NCBI GenBank assembly: GCA_964036045.1
Contig: OZ038385.1
Coordinates: 27,054,853-27,118,852, forward strand
Origin: Eutreptiella sp. 'Long Island Sound 2002'
Taxonomy: Eukaryota; Euglenozoa; Euglenophyceae; Eutreptiales; Eutreptiaceae
Reading direction: 5' to 3'
Length of the DNA stretch: 64,000 bases
Part shown: positions 34,271 to 45,260 of the stretch, piece by piece
Layout of the letters: each line of letters begins with the position of its first letter
Position numbering within the stretch: position 1 is the first letter of the stretch
Notes under the pieces: generated by a model
Database searches by the model: none
What the model saw: the letters and a program-made list of their open reading frames with translations, nothing else
What the model was told of the DNA's origin: nothing
Made by a program: the position numbers and the translations under genes

Positions 34271-35067
34271 CTGCAAAAATTGGTGACCAATTATGACAGC
34301 AAATATGGTCTTATGCAAGAGGCGTCAGCGAGTCACATCAGCAATACACATCCAACCCATCCAACTGAACAGACAATAAAACGACATCACACACCGACAA
34401 TAAGGACGGCTCAAAGCATCCTTTGGGACAGCACAGCCCGTCCGGCACCGCCTTGAAAAATTCTCACATGGGGCATATCATCATCTTCCGTCATCCCATC
34501 ATCTAACTGCACTCTACTAGTATCCTACAACCGTAGGGTCACAGACTTCTCAACCCCATCTGGAACCATTGGTGTCACCATCACGTTCATGACTGCCACA
34601 TGGTAAGGCTTCTATTGCTTATCGGACAAATAGGGGCAAGCTTGGCATTGTCCTAGTTGAGGAAAGGTTCATGTAATCTGGGTTGCCATCTGCTGAGGTG
34701 CATTTCTTTGCGGGGAAGTGATCAACTTTTTAGTTCTCTCCAATTCGACCTTTGTTCTTGCACACCAAAATCAAACGTTAGACAACACCAAAAATCATGC
34801 CAATATACCGACCTCACATGGCTCCTCGGAGAGACTACATGGTGGACGTTGTTCATGCCACTTGGACCATGCAATGAGTGCAAGAATGAGTGCTTTCAAA
34901 ACTGATTGTTGTGTTCCTCACCCAACAATAGGTTAACAAGTATGTGCAGAGAACACTGCAAAAAAGTGGCACCGATGGTGGGTATGGAACGTTGCACACT
35001 CCCGTTGCACTCGCTGATAAAGACTTCAAGGAATGAAGTCAAAAAGCAGGCAATGCAATGCCCTAGC

Positions 35068-35675
35068 CTACACCAGACCGCTTTCTTGGGCGGTTGAACG
35101 AGGTTCTAGAAGACGGGACAGATGTTGTACCCTATCATCAAGCACAGCCCGCCACTTGCGACCCAAACGGTATGGGGATGCAAACAAGCGCTCTATGTGG
35201 ATCAAGTGTATAGTGCTTACAATAACAGCGCCAGGTTCCAATGAACCTGCGTTTAAGAAGGTGCAAAGTGGCAAAAACTATTGCCATGTCATGGTAACGC
35301 AATACTTGTAAGCATGCCAAATGCCGTAAATCAAAGGAACACGATGAAGTACACTCTGATCAAAGGCACATTAACTTGATTGTATGGGAACTTGCAATGT
35401 TGAGAATGGATTTTCACATCCACCAGAAGTGGAAGCGCTTTACCGGCTGCTTGTTGAAGTTCCAGTGATAGACCCAACAGCTGAGGAACCCAACGTTGGA
35501 CCCTCTCACAGCGTTTGGCATCATGAGGGGACACCATTGTGAACTCACAAAGTGATGATGACGGATATCCAATGGACACTTGAGCTAACTCAACCGAACA
35601 AAGACGACCATTACATATTGTGAATAATTGTATGGTGCTCCTGTTGACTAGTGAAAAGTTTGTTCGCAAAGGCAT
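35068..35675 (-). pseudogene. Coding-like remnants, unidentified (possible transposon)
   Basis: Minus frame 35068-35274 reads GSLEPGAVIVSTIHLIHIERL then a basic LGRKWRAVLDD stretch. Frame 35331-35675 reads HDAKRCERVQRWVPQLLGL and ends with a stop. LxPxxVxxxxHLI strings occur in some large CACTA/Plavaka-type transposon proteins, which is only a weak hint. These could be upstream exons of the 33.5-34.3 kb gene. Confidence 0.25.
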
Positions 35676-35794
35676 CTATGTTGCCTACAATAGACGTCTA
35701 TGAAGAATAGCTTGGGGGGGGGGGGGGGGATCAGGCCGGGTGGGTTGTTGATAAACAGCTAACACTGTACATTTGGCCTATGCTCCATAATATG

Positions 35795-35797
<3 letters not shown>

Positions 35798-35836
<39 letters not shown>
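35798..35836. repeat. (CT)n dinucleotide tract
   Basis: About 19 CT units. Confidence 0.95.
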
Positions 35837-35840
<4 letters not shown>

Positions 35841-35946
35841 TGGTTCGTTTGCGGTATGTATTATTGCCTCCTTTTGAGCTCATTCACAATTCATATTTGG
35901 GCACACTTGAGGTGCATTGGATTGATCTGCCCTTTGTTGATGGCGC

Positions 35947-36295
35947 TCAAACTCCACTACTTTGCCACTCAGCATCAAGCCTTGCACTTCCAACAAGCTG
36001 CTGATAGTTGGTCTTGTGAGACAAAGCCAGCCTTTGCTGAACACTGGGATTCCTTGAGGATGTTCCCCTTGCTGAGATGCTTGATGGCTTTGTGAATGGC
36101 TTTGTGTGTGTGGCGCCGGGCTTTGGTGCCATGCGCTTGGGCTCGGGCGGTGGCTTGGGTGTGGGCTTGGGCTTGGGCTCTGGAACTGGGGACTACCTCA
36201 TCAACCACGATGCTACAGTTGAAATACAACTTGCCATGGAAAGCATGTGCCAAAACCCCCACACCTCTGGCAGCCTTTGTCCAAACAATATGCAC
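35947..36295 (-). CDS. Pro/Lys-rich coding-like frames, unidentified
   Basis: One frame has alternating Pro-Lys (EPKPKPTPKPPPEPKR) and then HTKPFTKPSS...NPSVQQRLALSHK with a stop at 35947. The overlapping frame (35975-36295) reads AHAFHGKLYFNCSIVVDEV. Repeated GGCTTGGG units on the plus strand cause the Pro-Lys run, so part may be simple repeat. Confidence 0.22.
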
Positions 36296-38733
36296 ACATT
36301 GTTCACCTTAAATTTTGTCCTACTTGCCCGCATTTTTGCATTTCTCATTTGTCTATCTACATCTACATTTCTCAATTGTCATCTCACATGCATCAACATT
36401 TGTCTTGCACCCCCTGATTTCATGCATTCTCCAAGTGCTTTGGGCAAAAAAAGAAAAAGGCTCTTTTTTTTGGTCCTGGAACTGATCTAGTGTGGAAGGA
36501 GTAGCCCAAGTGCAGCAAGTGCCGGGCGCTTCATAAAGGGTGATTCCGTACAATGTAGTATGTCAGCTGCGTGTTTTGTGTGACCTTCTTGTCGCAAAAG
36601 AGCAGGGGGCAAAACCTAATTAGCCTCAAAACCGAATTAAGGTGAGCTAAGCAAAGGTGTAGGTGGAACCTTTGGTACACTTAGCTGTTTAAGACAGCCA
36701 TCTACCACAAGCCACTGGATTGTAACCACTCAAAGGAACATAACTTCAAAGAGGAGTAGGACAGGAAAACAATGCAAATTGGTGTGTGAAATACGCTCTG
36801 CAAATCACACTATCAGAGCAGGAACCTACTGCATATCAGCGTTTCGGCCTTGTGTCTGCATGCACACAGCACAGCATCAAGAGAGTGTTGTGGGTGACCA
36901 AGCCACACAACGGCCTTGATGGGGTAATTGACACACACACAGACAAGCAGTTTATGCGCAAGCAGTTTATGGGAAGCTTTTTCTGGGGGGGTTGCCCCTG
37001 CCACACAAGCCAGTCAAATCAATGCAAAGTGCAATGCTGCTCCTCCATCATGTCTGTCCTGCTGCAAAGGGGCAAAGGGAAGAATGTGATTGCTCTATTT
37101 TTGGTGCAGGTTTGAGCCGTGGGGTGGAGTCACAGGTAGGCACAGTCTCTCCTGTGAAACTTGGAGGCACAGCATCAGTAGTGTTACCAGTGTCCCAGCG
37201 CACTCTTTTTGATTTGCTCAGTTTTCGATGCTTTGTGCAGAGACCCAGCAGTGGGGCAACGGGGGTGGAGCATCTGCTGCCAGGAGATGCTCTTATCAGG
37301 TTTGGTCCTTGGGTCAGTGGCATTTAGGGAGTGGCAATGTCAAGGCCGTTAACCTTATACCCAGGGGAGTGAGCCAGGCACATCCACACCATGTGCCATT
37401 TGGACAGGGGTGGTCCCACGGTGATGGTTCTGGTTGGGGTGGGGGCTTGGCACACACGTTTACCATTGCAAACAGGTCCTACGACTACTGTCTAGGAGAA
37501 ACAATGATTTGGCCCCATTATAGCGACAGCAGCTCAAAATCAGATCAGAATCACTAGAATTGAGCAGCAGTCTCAAGCAGAATGTTGTTATTATGAGCAC
37601 AAATAACCCTTCGTGGGCATGACCAAGCCCTCTTTCCCCTGACAATCAGCTCACAAACATATCATCCTGCATTCTTGACCACAAAAACTGCAGCCAGAAA
37701 ATTGACGGACAGACGTGGTCTGACGTGCTTAGACAAACCATCACATCGGCACAAAACACATTCACTTCAAGGAGATGACAGCAGAGTAAACGCGTTTCCA
37801 GAAGTGAAAAACTGGAGGTGCTCACGCCCCCTTCAATCCATGCTCCCAATTGCAAGCTGCTTGACTGTGTACAGCAATGGAGGTCCATTAGTTGGGCAGC
37901 CCACATGGCACGCATCCTTCCTTCATTCCATGATCTTGTGATTTGGGTTGGGGTGGGAGACCACCAGGCTTGACCTGGATATTGAGTGTCCACTTTGTGT
38001 CGGTATACACACCTTACATGAATGATAGTATCCCCGCTCACATGAGTGGTAGGGGTGAAGTTCATGTAGGATTTGTGGACTGCCTGACTAATCACAGTCA
38101 CTTAATAGCCACATTAGGGTTATGAGCAAAATAACCCTAGTACCAAGGGAAAATGTGCTAAAGCATTCAAGTGAAGTAAGTTGAAAAGAATCAACGGGGT
38201 ACTCAATCAAGATAGGAAGGGGTCATACCTAGAGAAAAGACCCCACAAACGATGTGGAAGTTGATTTTTTCTGACTCCAGACAAGCAGTCCAGCACAAGG
38301 ATCCACCAGAGTCCACTGAGTGGAACGGGCCCCCAAAACAGAGCACACTTTTGACATGCGGTGCAGAGCCCACAAACAGGGCAAGAGTGGCCCAAACACA
38401 GGAAGGCCAGCGTGCTACTTGCATCCGTGGACCTCATGCGGGAGATTATCAGTCGGTCTCTTCGATTTTCGGGCAGTGCAATCGGACACCGGCCCCGGAG
38501 CAGGATACTTTTGCATTCAAGGACAAATTGGGGGCCGGTGGTACGGGGGTCACCCGACGGCAGTTGACTTGACAAGCTATGACCAAATTCAACAACCCCG
38601 CCGGGGATCCACTAAAACACGCTCTGGCTTGGCCGGATTTGTGACTGGCTAATCACAGAAAAGTCCCCTGAACTGCCAGAACTCTGGTTGCAACAACCCG
38701 AGAAACCCAGCGCCTCCACTTTTGTGTTGCGTC
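36296..38733. other. No supported gene
   Basis: A plus frame at 36786-37115 (110 codons) is the longest but unrecognised. A minus frame at 38207-38575 lies downstream of the GT61 stop and could be its 3' untranslated region or chance. Around 37680 there is a weak match to repeat D. Confidence 0.35.
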
Positions 38734-39155
38734 TCACAATGGCATAGCTGAGGACTGGTTTGGCACACGCTGCGCAGGAGGATAAAGCTCGGAGAGCAAA
38801 GCCATGACCGCATCCACATCCACAGAAATGGTGCCAAAGAAGCTTCCCTTGGAATTTAGGACATGGACAGGGACTGACGCAAGCTGGCCCAAATGCACAA
38901 AGCTGAGGATGCCCTTGCGGGACCCATAGTACACAGGCCTCAGCTCCACCAAAGAAGCATTTGTGGATGGCAGGAATAGCAACGTCGTGAGGCCTGCCCC
39001 ATGCGGGCCCAGCAGCACGCGGGTCTGCGCCAACTTGGACAACGTCTCGTGCATCGTATCTTTGGTAAGGCCAGTGAATTCGTACACCAACTCCGCACCA
39101 TAAACGGCCTTGAGGCGGTCCCGCAGCTCCTTTTGGTTGCTGATCCGACGTGTGC
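38734..39155 (-). CDS. GT61-family glycosyltransferase, exon 2 (C-terminal catalytic part)
   Basis: The exon begins after acceptor cttcaacag (AG at 39156-39157) and ends at TGA. Joined to exon 1 it restores SRTGTRRISNQKEL, the expected conserved turn of GT61 (DUF563) enzymes. It contains GPHGAGLTTLLF at residues 436-447 of the 526-residue product, matching the G-x-HGAGLTN nucleotide-sugar signature of the family. Exon lengths (1159 and 422 nt) sum to a whole number of codons with no internal stop. An alternative acceptor further upstream (39194) would be out of frame. GT61 enzymes transfer xylose, arabinose or GlcNAc to glycans in the Golgi; the donor here cannot be told. Confidence 0.85.
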
Positions 39156-40225
39156 CTGTTGAAGGTCCAGCAGTTGGGATGTGATGACCAGCCCTAGAGG
39201 GAAGGTCCACACAAAGTGTGCGTGGAGCATGCACAAAAGCCCCTGCAGGGGCATCCTTTGCACTCTGCGCGCGCACTGTACACTACTTTCGAACCAGACT
39301 TCCCAAGAGCAGCCTCCAAGCTGCCCGCTTCCCTAGAGGCCCCCAGAGGGAGCCGAGTAAAGCAGCCCCATGGTCCACAATTGCCCCCATCAGCACTCAC
39401 TCTGACACAACATGCGGAAGACAGCAGCGCACATCTTTGTGAACCAGTTGTGCTCCTGGGCACACATTGACGTTCTGTGCCTTGCAATGACGCCCTACAG
39501 CAACGCAAGTAGATAAAGGGGGTAGTATGAGACTTAAGGGAGAGGTGCATCGCACATGTGATGTGGGAGGTGCTGTGATTGTGGCCGCTAGGGGTCCTCA
39601 ATGTCCTATCACGGGACAACGTGGGTGCTTGTACACTTGAACAATCTCTCGTTGGGTGGAACATAGCCAAGAGGTCTTGGGTCTTGGGCAGTGGTGAAGC
39701 CTACCTGCCAAAAACCACTTTGCTTGTCAATGTTGGTCCTGTAGAGTGACATAAGCAAACCTCACGATGACATGTTTGTGGGCGGTTGCAGAACAAAAGA
39801 GGCTCAGAACAATCTTCTGCTTCAGAGTGCAGCCCAATTCTGCTTGTTTTGAGGTGATTTTCAGCAATATTGCTGTACTGGGCCGTTTACCTGCGGGTTA
39901 TGCCTGACCACAGCCTTGTCTAAGCGCAGGATCCCCTGGCCAGCAAGTCCCCTGATTTCGGCCGTGCCTGCACAGGAAGACAGAGGGGGGGGGGGGTGCC
40001 TTGTGCGGACACGTGCTGCCAAACGCCACCTGCTACACTTAGGGCACAAATCAATCAGGAAAACGTACACGCAACTCACAGTGTGCGGTGCACACACCCG
40101 ACTGCCTTTCACATGACTTGGTCGCACGCTCCCTACACAACAGCACACTCAGACATGCATGGCGACCCCTGTACAGTTGATGACAATGCAGGCAGTCACA
40201 CCGGCGGACAGAGGGGCAGACCCAC
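39156..40225 (-). other. Intron of the GT61 gene, containing a GC motif copy
   Basis: A 1070 bp GT-AG intron (GTGGGT donor, CAG acceptor). At 39257-39283 it carries a degenerate GC motif (TTTGCACTCTGCGCGCGCACTGTACAC, split here as TTTGCACTCTGCGC then GCGCACTGTACAC) followed by ACTACTTTCGAACCAGAC and CCCAAGAGCAGCCTCC, resembling the flanks at 32.55 and 62.27 kb. A poly-G run lies at about 39987. Confidence 0.7.
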
Positions 40226-41384
40226 CTGTGCGACTGGCCACTGCGATGTATCTGGGGGGCAGCCCAGCAGCACCTGGGGGCAGAAACTTTGGCTGGACTG
40301 CAGTCAGGTAGCGTTGTCGCAGGATGCGCATCCAGGGGTGGCCGCCGGCGCCACACTGCGGGCCTTGCGGCAGGACCAGCTCTTTAAAGTAGAGGGACTT
40401 GCCCTTGCCCAGCAATGGTATGGTACTCACATTGCGCTGCTGCAACAGCAAATGTGCCAAATACATGTGCTGCACGCTGTTGGTGACCACTGGCAGCGAG
40501 CGTTCGGCCTCCAACACGGCCCCCAACTGCACATATCGCGGCAGCACATCCGTGACAAAATGGAAGAAGTTGTCGCCATACGGATACACTACACTTGCGG
40601 CTCTGGGTATGCACTGCGGCACGGCACTGCCCATATTCAGAGGGACTTTGTGGGTGCAGCCGCCTCCGATATGCAGCAGCGCTGTACTTGCGGAGGTGAG
40701 GGTGAAGACGTGGCCTTGAGACGACTGCATAACGTCGCGTATCAGGGCAAGATCGCTCGTAAAAGTCTTGAAGATTTCCTGCGCCTGCAACTCCCCGTCC
40801 CCCTCGGGCACGCACGCCAGCCATTGCTTTGTGCAGACGGAGAATTTAGGACAGGGGCTTCGCTGTGCACATCGATGGTCTGACATATTCGACACAGTAT
40901 ACCGAGGAAACGCCTTGAAACGTGGCGGGAGGCGCGGCGTGTGACACCGGTGGATCTCAGCCGACGGCTTTGCAGAAGCTTCAAAGGAAACCTCCGCAGG
41001 AGGATTCACGTGCACGCGCACGGAAGCGTCTGCAGTTGTGCGCTCTGAAAGGGTCGCAGCGTCGTCCATCAGAGGTTTCGCAGTCGTGTGCGCTGCTGCC
41101 ACTGCCTTCGTGCCTGCTCCTGCCACTGTCTCTGCAATCCCCACTGCGCCGGACCGTACCCTTGCCTCCGTCCCGCTCACAGCCGCATGTGCCAGAGTTT
41201 TCACAGTGGCATGCGCCAACACCCCATCAGTCCGATTTGTGACACCTTCTGCAGCAGTCTTCATGGAGCGTGAGGCAGGCCGGCTCTGCACTGTTCCTGC
41301 GCTGCTCTGGCGGGTGAAGTGGACGCATATGACCGACACGATTGATATGACAACGCCGTAGAACACGGATTTGACGAGTTTCAT
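40226..41384 (-). CDS. GT61-family glycosyltransferase, exon 1 (signal anchor and N-terminal domain)
   Basis: Starts at an ATG at 41384. Residues 8-24 form a single hydrophobic signal anchor after two lysines, as in type II Golgi enzymes. A Thr/Ala-rich stem (30-140) follows. The catalytic domain starts near the Cys-rich CHTPRLPPRFKAFPRY segment (147-162). VVYPYGDNFFHFVTDVLPRY (266-284) is the conserved GT61 N-terminal signature. The exon ends in phase 1 at ACAG|GTGGGT. Reading past the donor gives an unrelated tail and a stop, supporting the splice. The complete protein is 526 residues, usual for the family. This is the best-supported host gene in the window and shows no disabling change. 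Confidence 0.87.
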
Positions 41385-41436
41385 GCATTAGTTTCTGGAA
41401 GGGTACGGGACACAGGCCAGTGAGACACAGGCCAAG

Positions 41437-42271
41437 TTGTTGCACTGCGTGCACACTGCGTGCATACTGCACACGCAGAGGCCGGGATACTCACCCAAGA
41501 ATACCTGTCACCTGACTGGTTGCACAGCGAAGCAGCAAAGCCCACATGAGAACAACAAAACTGCCTTCAACTTGGTACTCCACTGTCCCTATGAACAAAC
41601 CACTCAGCCTTGTAAAGTCCGCTTGCTTCGAGTGTTTCGGTGCCCGTGGCTTCGCTCTTGGAGGCGGCGATGAGGTGTCCGTTGACTCGGAGCGCGGGGA
41701 ACGCGTTGTCCGTGGTCTCTTGGGTGATGGGGACCGCGAATAGGGTGAAGGGGAGGGCGGTGGTGATTCTGAGTGTGGACGCGACACACTTGTTGATGGC
41801 GAGCGAGATCAGTGATGTGGTGGGGATGAAGGCCGTACCACAAACTCCTCAAGGTCCGCGAGCTATGTATGGCTACATCACCGCTGCCATCTCGGGGTCC
41901 CCATAGTGGGGAGAGTTCAATATGCGGGATGGAAAATGGGTAAAAATGGTTGACATTGGGCAACAAAGGGTGACAATTCAAATGTGCCACATCCCAAATG
42001 CATAGGAAGCTAAAAAAACCCAGTATGGAACCAAAAACTTGTCAAAAGGGGCCAAAAGTACCATCCCCCCCCGTGTCAATGGCCCGGGCCATGTTTCTTC
42101 TTTCGAGAGGGGGGGTCCATTGGCAAGGGGGGCCATGTTTTTTCTTTCGAGAGGGGGGGTCCATTGGCATGGGGGGTCCATTGGCATGGGGGGGGGGGGG
42201 GGGTAGGGTCTTAGTATTGGCCGACATTCAAAACTTCACACTGCGTGCGCACTGCGTGTGCACTGCGTGCA
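41437..42271 (-). mobile_element. GC-motif-bounded element, segment 2 (copy of segment 1)
   Basis: Left boundary 41437-41474 (GCACTGCGTGC then CACACTGCGTGC units) and right boundary 42238-42271 (three GCACTGCGTGC-type units then ATGGCATTCCC). Terminal flanks match segment 1 at both ends. The interior differs: minus frame 41491-41787 is Ser/Arg/Pro-rich (SPSPYSRSPSPKRPR) and then continues VEYQVEGSFVVLMWALLL, whose end matches segment 1 (KYRVGGG.MCVMLALLL). Poly-G and a duplicated TTTCTTTCGAGAGGGGGGG block (42101 and 42139) lie near the right end. Confidence 0.62.
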
Positions 42272-43131
42272 TGGCATTCCCACACAGCACCCTTTGGAGC
42301 AAGAGGGCGGGCCATGATCGTTGAACTGAATCGCCCGACTGCAACCAAATTGTTCTCGGTTGTCACCCTGATGACTGATGTGCTTGACACTGTTCGAATG
42401 CTGCCTTCAGTTCATCCAGCAGGGGCTGTCGAAGGGGAATGAAGTGGGTCCGAGGGGGAGGGGAGGTTAGCCCCCTCCCCTCCCCGAGACGCTGAGTTGT
42501 TAAGCTAAACTCTGCACTGCTATCGAGTACCGCCTCCTCACCACTGTCCGTATCATCTGTGAAATCACTGTCCCACTGTGCCCCATCTTGCGAACCCCCA
42601 CTCATGTCATCATCACTGGGCTCATCCATCTCGTCGAGGCCAAAGTCACTCCAAATGTCCCTGACCACCCAATCATGCAGCACCGCTCTAAACTCCCGTG
42701 CCTACCCCCTCACAGCCATTTCATCCGCGCGCTCATTACCCTGGACTCCAACATGAGAGGGCATCCACTGCATTATTTTCCCCCTGTGGGGGCAGGGGAT
42801 TACATCACACAATTGTAGCACTAAAACTGTAGCAGTTCCAATATAACCCTTCGACCCTTTGGCGCCTAGTATTTCCTATGCTTTTTTGTCGCAGTGACGG
42901 TTCCCCCTTTAGGGGGGGGGGGGGGATTACAGGGGCGGGGAAGGTACACTGTTCATGGTGTCTGCACAACGGTTGCCGTATTAAGTTGAGTTGGCGAGCA
43001 ACCAAAGGCCGCAAATTTTTGACAACTATACAAAAGAGCGTGCACGCACACATACCTAGGATCAACATCATGGCTCAGAGCGAGTACTCATTTGGCAGTG
43101 CCACAGTGGTGACCCGACCAATTTTAAAGGG
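42272..43131. other. No supported gene
   Basis: A minus frame at 42363-42683 is acidic (DEMDEPSDDDMSGG, DFTDDTDSGEE) and could be a coding fragment of unknown type. A poly-G run lies at 42911. Confidence 0.35.
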
Positions 43132-43365
43132 CCATGAGGCAACGGAAACTGGGTTCGCATACGCCCCCGTGTCACAGGCGCATGGTCATAACCACATTGT
43201 TCAGTGTTATGCTTGCTGCCTTGCAGCGTAGACCAGTTCTGTACCACACCAGGTGGTTGCTGACTGTGCATTGGCTCTGTTCCTCTGAACAGTGAGGTCA
43301 GCTCGCACCGACCACCCACCCACCCACAGTGCCGGTTAGACTCTAACCCTTGCCCTGCAGGTCGT
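43132..43365. repeat. Dispersed repeat A, copy 3, with adjoining GGTCAGCTCG block
   Basis: Same order as at 31915-32135: GCCATGAGGCAACGG block then GGTCAGCTCGCACC block, ending in TTGCCCTGCAGGTC. Confidence 0.8.
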
Positions 43366-43799
43366 GCCCCTGTCTTGCACTCATTCCCTGGCACGTGAGG
43401 ACGTGTCGTACTCGTGCCTCAGGGGCGCAAAGGCGCCTTTGGTGGCGCAAAGGCGTCTCAAAATTTCAGCATGTGCTCCTGCTGTCAGGTATCTCAACAG
43501 ATCATTGCTGTACTGTGTGTGGCGCCTACCTTTTCTGCTCGACACCATGCATGCGCATGCTGCCCACTTTTCCTTGCCCACTGGCTTCCAACTGCCTCAC
43601 TTGGGCCGCACTCTCGCAGCCCAAGTCATGCTTCGGCCTTTCAACACGTGACGACGTGTCGAGCCTGTGGCTCAGGGGCGCTACGGCGCCCTGTTTTTTC
43701 ACCACTTGACTGTTCCGTGCTGTCTTGGCGTCCCATACACCCTGGTCAGCTCGAACCCACCACCCTCCCTTTGCGCCGGTTAACCCCCGTCTCTTGCTC

Positions 43800-43923
43800 T
43801 GTGGGTCTCTCTCCCACTCTCTCCCTCCCAATCTCTCTAGCTCTCTCTTGCTCTCTCTCCTGTGTCCCACTCTCTCTCTCTCTCCTCTCTGCTGCTCCTC
43901 TCTGTTCCTTTCCCACTGTGTCC

Positions 43924-43991
<68 letters not shown>
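43800..43991. repeat. CT-rich tract with (CT)n core
   Basis: An interrupted pyrimidine tract ends in about 30 perfect CT units (43930-43990). Long plus-strand Ser/Leu frames here are artefacts. Confidence 0.95.
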
Positions 43992-43994
<3 letters not shown>

Positions 43995-44101
43995 TCGCCC
44001 AAAAAAGGGGGTTCGGGTCGTTTGGTGTATCTCTATCCCCCCCGGGGTTCGAACCATCCTCTACAGGACAGAAGAGGTGTGGTGTATCCACTGGGCCACG
44101 A
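43991..44101 (-). mobile_element. tRNA-derived SINE, head and tail
   Basis: On the minus strand the head reads TGGCCCAGTGG (a consensus A box) and, about 43 bases on, GGTTCGAACCCC (a consensus B box), the spacing of a tRNA gene. An unpaired T-stem shows it is not a tRNA. The tail (ATAGAGATACACC, GACCCGAACCCCC) runs into the GA tract. The tail alone recurs at 32228-32285. It lies directly after the 3' end of LINE L1. Confidence 0.65.
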
Positions 44102-44157
44102 CGATTGGGTATCTGCACCATGCGCTCCAATCTTTCTCTCCTGTGTGTCACCCCCTG

Positions 44158-44799
44158 TCATGCGTATCTTCTTTCGCATGGGGGTGTGTTCAGCAGCGTG
44201 TAGAGAAACCGCACAACGTCCCCAGGTACCGGGTCCGCCTTCCTGAAGAGCGTTCTTTGGAACAGCCGCAAGAGGTCCGCTCGGCCTGCCAGCCACACAT
44301 GCATGCAATCTCCAGTTCTGCTCACCGAGGAGGGCACCGCTCTGTGTCCCTCTGCCGTCGGACAGTGGAGGATCGCCTCCCACTGGAACGGGTGCCACTT
44401 GCCTGCACTTTTGGGTCGCCACTGGACCAGCATGTTCGCCAGAGCCTGAGACTTCAGGGTCCAGTTGATCTGGACCATCACCGAGTAGAGCTCCTGATTG
44501 CTCATCAGCAATGGTTCCCCATGGTTGTCCACAATCTCACAGTGCATCCTGGTGTCATGTGGTTGGTGCAGTCGGAGCCAGATCTGCTGGTTGCGGGCTC
44601 AGGCCATTGTGGTCAGTTCTGCTTCAATTGCTTGCAGTCCTTCATTCGCAATGGCGTCTAGCTGGCTCAGTGCTTGCACTTTGAAACGCTGGCGTTCTTG
44701 CTGAGGCTTGACCTTCTTTGGGGTTGGCTGGATGTGTGTGTATGGGCCATACCGCTGCTGATGTGATCCCTTCTCCTGCTGTGTCCTTCCAGACGGCAT
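44158..44799 (-). pseudogene. LINE L1 downstream ORF with one in-frame TGA
   Basis: One reading frame runs from 44799 to 44158, interrupted only by a TGA at 44599-44601. The upstream part has a helical stretch (LSQLDAIANEGLQAIEAELTTMA). The downstream part reads NQQIWLRLHQPHDTR, QELYSVMVQINWTLKSQ and ADLLRLFQRTLFRK. It follows the L1 polyprotein on the same strand and may be its C-terminus or a separate ORF; no domain is recognised. Confidence 0.5.
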
Positions 44800-45002
44800 T
44801 ACGCCTGGGTGCCTGTCCGCGACAGGACGCGGCGTTCAGCTGCTTCGAGGTCTCTTTTGTGTGCTGCTGCTCGCCGCGATAAAATGCAGCTCGTGTGACG
44901 AAAAGCTCTGCATCAGAACGCAGATTTCAGACATGCATGCATTGTTGTGCTTGAAACCTGTGAAATGTCCGCACCATTATGCAGGGGCTACTGGCTCTGT
45001 CA

Positions 45003-45260
45003 TTATCGACCCTGTCCTGGGTTCCTGCGTTTCCTGAGCCTTCGCTTCTTGCGCTGCCGCCTGGTGTCGCTCACATCAGTGCTAAAGGACAGTGTGTCCG
45101 CTGCTGACAGTTCATTCAACAGTACTCCCTGGTGTGTGTGTCCTGTCCTCATTTCCTCACTTTCTGTACTGCTTGAGTAGTATGGCCCCATTTCACGTGG
45201 CGCTGGCTCCCCGGATGCTTCCCCTGTCAGTTCATCACTGTCCATGGGTACCATACCCAA
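45003..45260 (-). pseudogene. Frame-shifted continuation of LINE L1 (acidic then basic)
   Basis: This frame overlaps the end of the L1 RNase H ORF and reads PMDSDELTGEASGEP, SSTESEEMR and ends RRQRKKRRLRKRRN. Upstream of its ATG the same phase already reads SGSESEDTKALWSS, which suggests a +1/-1 frameshift from the L1 ORF rather than an independent start. Confidence 0.4.

Noticed and set aside
43414-44661. 415-codon plus ORF
   Set aside because: Produced by the CT tract and by the strand opposite the SINE and LINE L1.
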